From: JBDHAC01 sp039589195
GTDB lineage: Bacteria; Gemmatimonadota; Gemmatimonadetes; Palauibacterales; Palauibacteraceae
NCBI GenBank assembly: GCA_039589195.1
Contig: JBDHHV010000070.1
Location: 1 to 30,156, forward strand
Reading direction: 5' to 3'
DNA: 30,156 bases
Below, piece by piece: positions 10,567-18,287 of the stretch. The notes beneath the pieces were generated by a model. That model did no database searches. It was not told where the DNA came from and saw only the letters and a list, made by a program, of their open reading frames with translations. The position numbers and the translations under genes are program-made. Position 1 is the first letter of the stretch; every line of letters begins with the position of its first letter.

Positions 10567-12231
10567 TCAACGGCGTACCACTAGTATCAAGTTTGAAGGG
10601 AACCCGAGGAACCAGTGACGGCTGATCTCCACACCGTCATGGCCGTCGACGAGCTTCCTGAGACTCCTGCCCTCCAGGAGGTTGAGGTTCTCTTCGCGGG
10701 AGAAGAACTCGAACCCGAGCGCTCGGTAGATCGGGCGATAGACGACAGCCGGCAACCAATGAAGCAGCGGTGTAACGGTGTGAAGATCGATTGGGTACCA
10801 TCGGTTTGGCGTCGTCACGAACGCACGCCGACCCACGCGAAGGACCTCTTCCAGGAAGCGATGCTGGGCCGTACGGTCTCCGACGTGTTCGATGACGGCA
10901 TTGCAGAAAACGACATCGAATTCGCCGTCTTCAAAGGGCAAAGGCTCCCCGCGCCGGAGCTTTACGTATTTGGTCTCGGGGTAGCAGCGTTCGAAGTGAG
11001 TCGGGTCCTCCAGACCGGCCCCGACGATCCGGGACTTGTACGGATAGGAGTACTCGAAGAAGTACTGCTCTGGACGCTCGAGTGAGCCGTTTACGCCCAG
11101 ATCCAGCACCCTCTCGTCCTCGTTGGGTGGGAAGGCGGTGGCGTAGCGCTCGTAGATGCACGCCTGCTGCCGACGAAGTACCCTCCGCGTCCACGAGAGC
11201 GGAAGCGCCTTCTTTTGATAATGGACGCTGAGGTGCGCACCCTCGGGCTCACGCCGAGACTTCGGACGCCGCAGGAACTCCCCCGCAAGCACCAGGATGC
11301 CGAAGGTCGACAGGGGCACGATCGCCAGAAAATGGCCTACCGTGGCCACGGACGCCGCCTCGGACCTCCCGACGCCGAGCAGGGTCATCCCGGAGATCGC
11401 GAAGAAGTGATAGGTCCCCACGGAGCCCGAGGAAGAAGGCAGCGCGGCGCCGAAGGCAATGAAGAGAAACACGACCAGCGGTGCGTACCAGGCTAACTCG
11501 AGCCGGAACGCCCAGAACCAGACGGTAACGGTCAGAGCCTGAAACGCCCAGTAGCCAGCGGTTGCAGCGCCCACCATCGCGATCTCGCGCGGGCCGGAAA
11601 GTACAGCAAGTCCGTTCGCGAATCGCTCGACCTTCTGCGAAAGAAAGGGCGAGTGAGAAAACAAGGCGGCGCTCTGCCCGGGCGAGCGGCCCAGGAGAAA
11701 GAGCGCGACCATGGACGCGACGGCAAGCCCGCCCATCACCGGCAGCAGAGTACCGATCTCCAGTTCGACCACGCCCACGAGCAACACACCGATGAGGACC
11801 AGAAACAGGAAGAGCGTGTCCATCAGGCGCTCGACCACGAGCACCGCGACGGCTGAGGTCGGTGGCACCGCGCCGTCTCCGTGCCGCACGAGATACCCGA
11901 CGCGCATGACCTCGCCGGCGCGCAGTGGAAAAACGGCATTCCCCACGAACCCGACAAGGAGGCTCTTCAACACCCGCCAGAACGAGTATGGGTTCAGCCG
12001 TCGAAGGATGAGGGAGGATCGCGCCGAGGCTGAGAGCAGTGCGCCGGTCTTGGTAACGAGAACGAGCGCCAAAATCGCCGGCGAAGCACTGATGGCATGC
12101 CGCAGTACCTCATCGAAGTCGACATTCCTGAAGGCGAGCCACAGAAAGAGCAGGGAAACCGAGAGTCCCAGCGCCATTTGCAGGTATTGACGAGTGCGCC
12201 GTTGTTTGCCGGTCCCGGGGACACCGGTCAT
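10567..12231 (-). CDS. Fusion of flippase-like LPG-synthase TM domain with a methyltransferase
   Basis: The 554-residue protein has two parts. Residues 15-322 form a multi-span membrane domain of the lysylphosphatidylglycerol-synthase-TM (UPF0104) type, with its marks GNAVFPLRAGEVMRV at 98-111, Glu134-Arg135 in VVERLMD and PSSSGSVGTYHFF at 265-277. Residues 370-554 form a class I methyltransferase-like domain: VLDLGVNG at 375 (glycine motif degenerate), LPFEDGEFDVVFCNAVIEHV at 431-450 and VTTPNRWYP at 472-480. The membrane family is linked to movement or modification of lipid-linked substrates; the soluble part would sit on one membrane face. The start ATG overlaps the upstream kinase/nucleotidylyltransferase stop as ATGA. 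The reading frame is continuous, so this is a real fusion unless there is a base error. Confidence 0.88.
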   Translation of the reverse strand: MTGVPGTGKQRRTRQYLQMALGLSVSLLFLWLAFRNVDFDEVLRHAISASPAILALVLVTKTGALLSASARSSLILRRLNPYSFWRVLKSLLVGFVGNAVFPLRAGEVMRVGYLVRHGDGAVPPTSAVAVLVVERLMDTLFLFLVLIGVLLVGVVELEIGTLLPVMGGLAVASMVALFLLGRSPGQSAALFSHSPFLSQKVERFANGLAVLSGPREIAMVGAATAGYWAFQALTVTVWFWAFRLELAWYAPLVVFLFIAFGAALPSSSGSVGTYHFFAISGMTLLGVGRSEAASVATVGHFLAIVPLSTFGILVLAGEFLRRPKSRREPEGAHLSVHYQKKALPLSWTRRVLRRQQACIYERYATAFPPNEDERVLDLGVNGSLERPEQYFFEYSYPYKSRIVGAGLEDPTHFERCYPETKYVKLRRGEPLPFEDGEFDVVFCNAVIEHVGDRTAQHRFLEEVLRVGRRAFVTTPNRWYPIDLHTVTPLLHWLPAVVYRPIYRALGFEFFSREENLNLLEGRSLRKLVDGHDGVEISRHWFLGFPSNLILVVRR

Positions 12232-13772
12232 GTCGTCAGTTCCGACCTGTGCATGAAATAGTCGCGCACGTCCGGCAGGCTCACCGGACGATTACCGACC
12301 CGCTGCACGTGCAGGGAGGCCAGGCAGCTCGCCAGATACACCGCATGATGGATCGAGGCGCCAGCCAAATCGGAAAGGAGCACACCGGCGTGGAAAACAT
12401 CGCCGGCGCCGACGGGATCGAACGCCTCCCGCGACAGCGCGGGCAGGTACTCCGTGATGAGGCGCTCGGTACCCGACGGAGGGCGAGAGAAGATCAAAAC
12501 GCCCTTCTTGCCGAGCGTCAGCACGAGTTGGTCAGCGCCCGTCTTCCGGTAGTAGCGCGCCGCGAGGTGAGACAGGCCAGCCTCGTGATCGGCAAACGCA
12601 AAACGCAACTCGTCCTCCGTCGGCGTGCCGATCCGGTGACCCTTGAATCGCAGAACGTTCGCCTTGGTCGTGTGGCTGACATCGACATAGTAGGGCCGGC
12701 CGTGTTTCTCCGTCAGCTCGGTGACCGCTTCGACCAGCTGCTGGGTGTAGAATCCGTAGCCGAAGTCGATGACGGCCAACGCGTCGTGGTGTTCCAGCTG
12801 CTGATCGAGGGCGCGGATCACCCCGCCGTTCGCCGCCGTGGACAGCGGAGCCGGCCTGCCCCGGTTGACCTTGAAGACCTTACTGCCGTCAACCAGGTAT
12901 CGGGTCTTCACGTACGCGGGTCGGTCGTCCACGTCGACCGCGAGCATCTCAACGCCCAGCCCGGCCGCAGCCTTCCGGAAGCGCGCCGCCTCCGGGCCGC
13001 CGCCCAACGCGGTGAGGAGCGTGACGTCGGCTCCGAGCGCGGCCATCTGAGCCGCAACCAGGGCACCGGCCCCCGCATACCACTCCTCGGAGAGCGGTGC
13101 GACGTTCAACACCGGCCCTTCGGCCGCCAGTCCGAGCGCGTCGCAGTGGATGTAGTGGTCCAGGACGGCGTCACCCAGCACGAGGACGCGCTTATCGGCA
13201 AACTGGAGCAGGTTCGCGTCGAGACCCTCGGTGGTGATGCCGTTCTTCTGGCAAAAGTAGCTGATTCGCTCGCTCTCGAACCCGAAGCGCTCGCGGAACT
13301 CGTTGATGATGGAGGTAGACGAGTAGACGACGTCGCCCGAGCTGTAGATGACCTTGCCGCCATAGCTCTCGACGAGCGCCTTCTCCTTCAGGAAATGGGG
13401 ATGGAGGTTGGTCTCGTACTCCTTGCCTTTTACGTAAACGTCGGGCCGGAGGGCTTCGATGATGGGCTGCGGGCTGGTGGATTCGTCGATGCAGATGTAG
13501 TCGACGCAAGACAACGCGGCCAGGTTCTCCGCGCGCAGTGCCTCGTGGATGTACGGGCGATCGAAACCCTTCTCGATAGCGCTGTCTGCGGTGATCGTCA
13601 CGATCAGAACGTCGCCCTGCGACTTGGCGAACGAGAGGTGCCGAATGTGGCCGGGGTGCACGATGTCGAAGCAGCCGTGGCACTGGACTACGACCTCACC
13701 GGACTCCTTCAGCCGCTTCCGGGCTTCCTGGAGCTCGGCGATCGATACGACCTTGGCGGTTTCTTCCATCAC
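12228..13772 (-). CDS. Bifunctional nucleotidylyltransferase/PfkB sugar kinase, reversed HldE order
   Basis: The 514-residue protein combines the two activities of ADP-heptose synthase (HldE/RfaE) in opposite order. Residues about 28-160 are a cytidylyltransferase-like domain, with CHGCFDIVHPGH at 31-42 (the HxGH nucleotide motif) and VYSSTSIINEF near 148. Residues about 180-510 are a PfkB ribokinase-fold kinase ending in DPVGAGDVFHAG, with Asp458 as the probable catalytic base. HldE phosphorylates heptose 7-phosphate at C1 and then activates heptose 1-phosphate after a phosphatase step; the sugar here may be different. GmhA- and GmhB-type genes are absent nearby. The frame begins GTG-ATG, so the ATG at 13769 is equally possible. 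Its end overlaps the fusion gene. Confidence 0.85.
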   Translation of the reverse strand: MMEETAKVVSIAELQEARKRLKESGEVVVQCHGCFDIVHPGHIRHLSFAKSQGDVLIVTITADSAIEKGFDRPYIHEALRAENLAALSCVDYICIDESTSPQPIIEALRPDVYVKGKEYETNLHPHFLKEKALVESYGGKVIYSSGDVVYSSTSIINEFRERFGFESERISYFCQKNGITTEGLDANLLQFADKRVLVLGDAVLDHYIHCDALGLAAEGPVLNVAPLSEEWYAGAGALVAAQMAALGADVTLLTALGGGPEAARFRKAAAGLGVEMLAVDVDDRPAYVKTRYLVDGSKVFKVNRGRPAPLSTAANGGVIRALDQQLEHHDALAVIDFGYGFYTQQLVEAVTELTEKHGRPYYVDVSHTTKANVLRFKGHRIGTPTEDELRFAFADHEAGLSHLAARYYRKTGADQLVLTLGKKGVLIFSRPPSGTERLITEYLPALSREAFDPVGAGDVFHAGVLLSDLAGASIHHAVYLASCLASLHVQRVGNRPVSLPDVRDYFMHRSELTT

Positions 13773-13861
13773 GAGGCGCCCCCGTCGAGTGCATCGTAGG
13801 GTGAACGAACGGGCGTAAGCTGGAGGCCGCGCTCCAAAAACGGAAGGTGCCGGGCCGGCCG

Positions 13862-16042
13862 TCAGAAACCGGGCTGCTCCCGGAGTTTATACAGTTGGTA
13901 CCCCTCGGTCTGCCAGACTTCCTCCAGGCAGCGATTCTCGTACGCTTGGAAGTCGTCCCACCGGAGAGCTTCCCTGTCCAGCCCCCGCTGCTGGTAGTAA
14001 TCGATGGCACCCGGGGCCACAAGGACGTGATCGAACCCCGCCTCCGCAAGGCATCCACCCTTCTCAGCGGCTGCGGCCAGAATGGGCCAGTTCGAAATCT
14101 TGTTGTCCTGGAGCACCTCCCGTTGCAGGGCAGCCCCCCGGGCCTCGAAGATCATCAGCACACGGCTGTCAGCCGGGAGGTTCCGGTTCACGTATCGCAC
14201 CATTTGCGAGTAGCTGCGTACACTCCCGACAACATGCGTGCTGAGGTATTCCTCCGCGGAGGCGCTTCCGACCAGGTGCCTCAGGGCGGCGGTGCTCCGG
14301 GTCCACACCATGACCGTTCCCGCAGTGGGGAGGAGGGCCATGACGCAGGCCAGCACAACCCACGCCTTTCCGATACCTCCTCCCGCCCAGCGGCGGGAGA
14401 TCTCGAGGAGAATCCAGCTCACGGCCAGAGTCAGGGCCGGGGCGGCAGGGACCAGGTAGCGGAGGTTGGGGATCTCCAACGAGAGAGCCAGCGCTACATA
14501 GGCCAAGGCCGGGACCGCAAGCCAGGCAGCCGTACTTCTCCCCCGCGGAGACCCGCCCTTCCAATACAGCAGCAGCCCGACCGGAAGGAGAAGGAAGGCC
14601 CAGTTCGTATAGTAGAAAGCCCCTTCGTGCTCCACGTTGAGTCCGGAGGGATTGAAGAAGGCTGACCAGGGATCGATCGACTCCTGGACCGCACGTAAGA
14701 GACGAAGGGTCTCAGGGCCCACGACGGCCGCCGCCGATCCTCCGGGAAAGAGAGCATCGAGCCACGGAGCGGCCACGCGGGCGGTGAAGAAGGGGTAGAG
14801 AGGCGCTCCGACGAGAAGCGTGTTCTTCAGTAGCCAGGGAGCGAGGGCCAGGCCCCCGAGGAGGCCCGCCACCGCCAACGGCCTCAGGATCCTTTTCCAT
14901 CCCCCGAGCCTCCGATACAAGACCCAGATCACCAGGGGAGCCAACGCCACGGCGTAGGCCAGCGCGTTGAGCTTGATCCCCGCGGCCAGGCCCAGGAGCA
15001 CGGCCGCTAACCCCGTCCACCTTAGGGGATCCTGATTCTCCCCCGCATCGGTCTGGGCGCCGGGCACCGCGCGGTTACTCCCCTTGGTCGCTTCGAGCCC
15101 TACCAGCAGAGCGTAATGCGCGAGGAAGAGGTACAGGGCCAGGGTGACATCCACACGCGGCGTGACAGCCACCAGGAGAATGGTCGTCGAGCCCCAGAAG
15201 AGGGTCAGGGCGAGGCTACCGGCTTCGCCCTGGAAAAGACGCCAACCGGCCCGAAAGACCGCCCCCCCGAGGATCAGGGCCAGCAGGGCGCTCAGAAGGG
15301 CCGGTCCCGCCCGGCTTCCCGCCGCCAAGAGTGGCAGGTAGAAGAATTGCGCCAGGCCGATGAGCGTGACGTGAAGGTTATCCGGGGGAACAATCAGCCG
15401 CCCCGCCTCCAGGAAGGCCGCCGGCACCTGGAGGTGGTACATGAGGGAATCCCAATCCGTTGGGGGGGCCGCCCCGAAGGCCAGAAGGAAGACGGCGATG
15501 AGCCCCGTTACGGCGAGGGTCCCCGCGAGCCAGGTCCGATCCCCTCCTCCCTGCGCGACCGACCCTGGAATCCGGGCCAGCAGCCCGGGAAGTCCCCTCA
15601 GCTCACGTCGGGCCAGTCCTGCGGCGGCCACGAGGATCGCGGCCAGGATCGGACCGCGGAGACCTCCCAAGAATCCAACAAACAGGAACGTCGTGGACAG
15701 GGCCGCGAGACCAACCGCCGCGCCGAAGGCCAGAGCGTCCATAGGCTCCGTCAAGGAGAAGCCACTTTTCCTCAACAAGAGACACCCTAGCGCCACACCG
15801 ATAGCCACAAGACCCGCCACCAGGGCCAAGTCGAAGAGGTGCTCCAGGATCAGGAGGGGGCCGACGAGGTCGTTTCCCCTCTCCAGGGCGGCGACGTGGG
15901 CAACCGTGAGCCCGGCAAGAAGCAGGATGATGGCCACGGATGACACCAGCGGGCGGCCCGAAGATTCGGTTCCGCCGGCCGGAGGTGTCTCGCCTCCCCG
16001 GGTCCCAGGGCTCGGCACCCTACCTACCTCCGGCAGGACCAT
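13862..16042 (-). CDS. Multi-span GT-C family glycosyltransferase
   Basis: The 726-residue integral membrane protein has a dozen or so hydrophobic segments and a soluble C-terminal region of about 150 residues. PPTDWDSLMYHLQVP near residue 193 gives paired acidic residues (Asp196, Asp198) after an early helix, as in the GT-C loop of ArnT/PMT-like transferases that use lipid-phosphate sugars. AAGIKLNAL near 355 and PNLRYLVPAAP near 547 are also family-like. It would transfer a sugar on the outer side of the inner membrane. The first 30 residues are Gly/Pro-rich, and a later start is possible. The gap to the downstream kinase gene is 89 bases and to the upstream hydrolase gene 68 bases, so co-transcription is plausible. 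Confidence 0.82.
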   Translation of the reverse strand: MVLPEVGRVPSPGTRGGETPPAGGTESSGRPLVSSVAIILLLAGLTVAHVAALERGNDLVGPLLILEHLFDLALVAGLVAIGVALGCLLLRKSGFSLTEPMDALAFGAAVGLAALSTTFLFVGFLGGLRGPILAAILVAAAGLARRELRGLPGLLARIPGSVAQGGGDRTWLAGTLAVTGLIAVFLLAFGAAPPTDWDSLMYHLQVPAAFLEAGRLIVPPDNLHVTLIGLAQFFYLPLLAAGSRAGPALLSALLALILGGAVFRAGWRLFQGEAGSLALTLFWGSTTILLVAVTPRVDVTLALYLFLAHYALLVGLEATKGSNRAVPGAQTDAGENQDPLRWTGLAAVLLGLAAGIKLNALAYAVALAPLVIWVLYRRLGGWKRILRPLAVAGLLGGLALAPWLLKNTLLVGAPLYPFFTARVAAPWLDALFPGGSAAAVVGPETLRLLRAVQESIDPWSAFFNPSGLNVEHEGAFYYTNWAFLLLPVGLLLYWKGGSPRGRSTAAWLAVPALAYVALALSLEIPNLRYLVPAAPALTLAVSWILLEISRRWAGGGIGKAWVVLACVMALLPTAGTVMVWTRSTAALRHLVGSASAEEYLSTHVVGSVRSYSQMVRYVNRNLPADSRVLMIFEARGAALQREVLQDNKISNWPILAAAAEKGGCLAEAGFDHVLVAPGAIDYYQQRGLDREALRWDDFQAYENRCLEEVWQTEGYQLYKLREQPGF

Positions 16043-16110
16043 CGGCGGGTCCCATCATCTCACCTCTCGACAGGTAGATCATGTGTGTATATTCGGGATC
16101 GCGCGGCGCC

Positions 16111-17682
16111 TCATCCCGGTCCTGAAAGCGTGATGTGCCGCGGCCCGTAGTCTCCGAGGTAACGTTCGAGCAGGGCCCTAGGCACGGCCGGCGGATGGTC
16201 GAGGGCGGCCAGCACGGGCCCGAGCCAGGCCCGGGCACGGGTCGCCCCCCGGTGCTCGGCGCTCAGCTCCAGGGCCGCCTCGAACCTCTCGGCCGCCTGT
16301 CGGTAGCGGCCAAGGTTCAGGAGCAGATTACCCAGCTCGTTCCGGGCGTTCGCGGAGCGCGGGTGGAGCTCGGTGCTGCGGTTCAGGAGGGCGATCGCTG
16401 CCTCCGCCTCGTCCAGACCCTCGAGCGCAGAGGCGACCCTGCCCGTGAACGCCTGGTCCAGGAGATCGGGCTGCTCGGTGCGCAGCTCCTCGAAGCGGGC
16501 CAGACCCGCGTCGACCCCATCGTCACGGAAGACGCCCACGAGCCCTCGTCGTGCTACCCGATCGGGCGCATCGTGCTGCTCGTAGTTCAGGTGATCGAGG
16601 GCAAAGTGGTCGTCCGGGCTGAGCCCCGCGGCTTCTTCGACGAGGGCCAGAAGGTCCCGGGCGATGGAAAGCCCGTTATCGCTGTTCGTGAAATAGACGA
16701 AGGCATCCCTGCGGTCGGGGTAGGCGAGCAGGTACGCCCGAAACCCGTTGTTGTGGCCCCACTGCCAGATTCCCCGCCCGGCACTCCCGTACTGCAGACC
16801 CCAGCCCAGCCCCCAGTACAGGCGGTCCTCGGTCTCGGTTCGCGGCGAGTTGACCTGGATCTGGCGGTCGAGCGCCTCGGAGAGCGTGCCCGGCTCCAAC
16901 CCGCACCCCTCCATGAGCGCGATGAGGAAGCGGGCGTAGTCTTCGCCAGTGGTGAGCAGGCTCCAGGCGGCGTTCCGTTGCTCGTTCTTCTGCACGCCGT
17001 TGCTGACGCCCCACGCGTCGTGCCTCGAAGCGGCGCGCCCTTCGAAATCCTCTCGCCAGGCCATCCAGCTGTTCTCGAGACCCAGGGGCTCGAGAACCTC
17101 ACGCTGGACCAGCGCGGCGAGATCCTCGCCCGTCAGGTGCTCCAGCGTCTTCTGGAGGTAGACGTAGCCCTCTCCCGAATACTGCCAATCGGTTCCGGGG
17201 TCGAAGCCAAGCTCGAGGCGGTCCCCGCCCCAATTTGGGAGCCCGGTCGAGTGGCTCAGGGCCATGCGCCCGGTGATTTGCGGGTATCGGTCCTCGTCCT
17301 CGAGCCGCTCGTAGGGCAGGTAATCCGCGAGTGGCGTGTCCAGATCGTACACGCCCTGATCGGCGAGCCGCAGCGCGGTATAGGCGAAGAACTGCTTGGT
17401 GAGCGATGCAGCCTGGAAGATCGTCAGTGCGGTGACGGGCTCTCCGGTATCCGTGTCGAGCACGCCGAAGGCGCCGCTCCAGACCAGCTCCCCAGCGCGG
17501 ACCAAGGCCGCCGAGAGGCCGGTGACTTCACCGACCTCCAAAAGCGGCGGGATCTCGGCGTCGAGGCGCTCGGCGATGGCGTGTGTGTCGGGTGTCTGGC
17601 CGCCGGCAGAAGTGACGCCGCCGAACAGCGCAAGCGCCGTGACCACTACGCGCGCGCGCGATCGAGCCACCAGGCCTGTCAT
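16111..17682 (-). CDS. Exported serine hydrolase (beta-lactamase/PBP fold) with TPR-like tail
   Basis: The 523-residue protein has a Sec signal (hydrophobic VVVTALALFGGV, then TSAGGQ) and a class C beta-lactamase/penicillin-binding fold. The SxxK motif is Ser93-Leu-Thr-Lys96. The second motif reads Tyr168-Ser-Gly, where most relatives have Tyr-x-Asn. The third is His310-Asn-Asn-Gly. Residues about 425-485 contain a TPR-like helix pair (ANARNELGNLLLNLGRYRQA). Members are D-aminopeptidases, esterases or peptidoglycan hydrolases rather than true beta-lactamases. ATG 17682 is chosen because AGAGG lies five bases upstream and a normal signal peptide follows; the frame is open to 17763. It is divergent from the small gene at 17962. 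Confidence 0.87.
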   Translation of the reverse strand: MTGLVARSRARVVVTALALFGGVTSAGGQTPDTHAIAERLDAEIPPLLEVGEVTGLSAALVRAGELVWSGAFGVLDTDTGEPVTALTIFQAASLTKQFFAYTALRLADQGVYDLDTPLADYLPYERLEDEDRYPQITGRMALSHSTGLPNWGGDRLELGFDPGTDWQYSGEGYVYLQKTLEHLTGEDLAALVQREVLEPLGLENSWMAWREDFEGRAASRHDAWGVSNGVQKNEQRNAAWSLLTTGEDYARFLIALMEGCGLEPGTLSEALDRQIQVNSPRTETEDRLYWGLGWGLQYGSAGRGIWQWGHNNGFRAYLLAYPDRRDAFVYFTNSDNGLSIARDLLALVEEAAGLSPDDHFALDHLNYEQHDAPDRVARRGLVGVFRDDGVDAGLARFEELRTEQPDLLDQAFTGRVASALEGLDEAEAAIALLNRSTELHPRSANARNELGNLLLNLGRYRQAAERFEAALELSAEHRGATRARAWLGPVLAALDHPPAVPRALLERYLGDYGPRHITLSGPG

Positions 17683-17961
17683 CAAGCCTCTTCTCCATTC
17701 GATTGCGGGAGACGACAGGGCGAGTCCGAGGAGTAGCATGAGACCCCCTGCCTTAGGGATCAAGGACGAGCCTCGACGGCCGTCGTACCTTGACCTACGT
17801 TTTGGGCGAACCAGTTCGAGACCCGTCCATTCTGCTCGTGCGTGTAGCTTCCAAGTCTCGCCCCAGTTACAGAGAGGGCGTGCATGGTGGTCTTACGAGC
17901 CGCGCGAAACCAGACGGCGCCGTCCAAACGGCCGGCGCTCGAGAGGAACGCGCGCCTTCGC

Positions 17962-18279
17962 ATGCCGCTCGCCCCGACCTCCCTGCTACTTCTCCAGCTC
18001 TTTCTGACACCCGAGGCTTCGTTCGCCCAACAGGGGGTGATCACAGGCACGGTCGCCGACGCGGGCACGCTGGCGCCCGTTTCCGGCGCCCAGGTTTTCA
18101 TCGCGGGTACCGTTATCGGGACGCGAACAGACGAGAATCGAGACGCGATCAGCGCGCTCGTGCGCACCCACGAGCTGAGCAAGGCTCCCGAGCTGGATGA
18201 GAGCGACCGTGTCTCCATCTGGAGACGCCTGGGCCTACCGGAGGACGAGTGCCTTCGAATGGCCGAAGAGGACTCCTGA
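17962..18279 (+). pseudogene. Short secreted protein with truncated CarboxypepD_reg-like domain
   Basis: From ATG 17962 the 105-residue product has a signal peptide (SLLLLQLFLT, then ASFAQQ), and VITGTVADAGTLAPVSGAQVF, the start of the beta-sandwich domain that opens many TonB-dependent receptors and SusC-like proteins. Homologues normally continue DENGRF..., but here DEN runs into an unrelated charged tail (residues 60-105: RDAISALVRTHEL and so on) and stops. This suggests a deletion that fused a receptor start to another sequence, though a small functional secreted protein is possible. GAGAGGA lies 14 bases before the ATG, a long spacing. It converges on the propeller gene eight bases away. 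Confidence 0.5.
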
Positions 18280-18287
18280 CCGCACTC

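Noticed and set aside
17649..17661. An alternating CG run in the signal-peptide codons of the serine hydrolase
   Set aside because: Short alternating GC runs are expected at this base composition, and nothing else supports a regulatory role.
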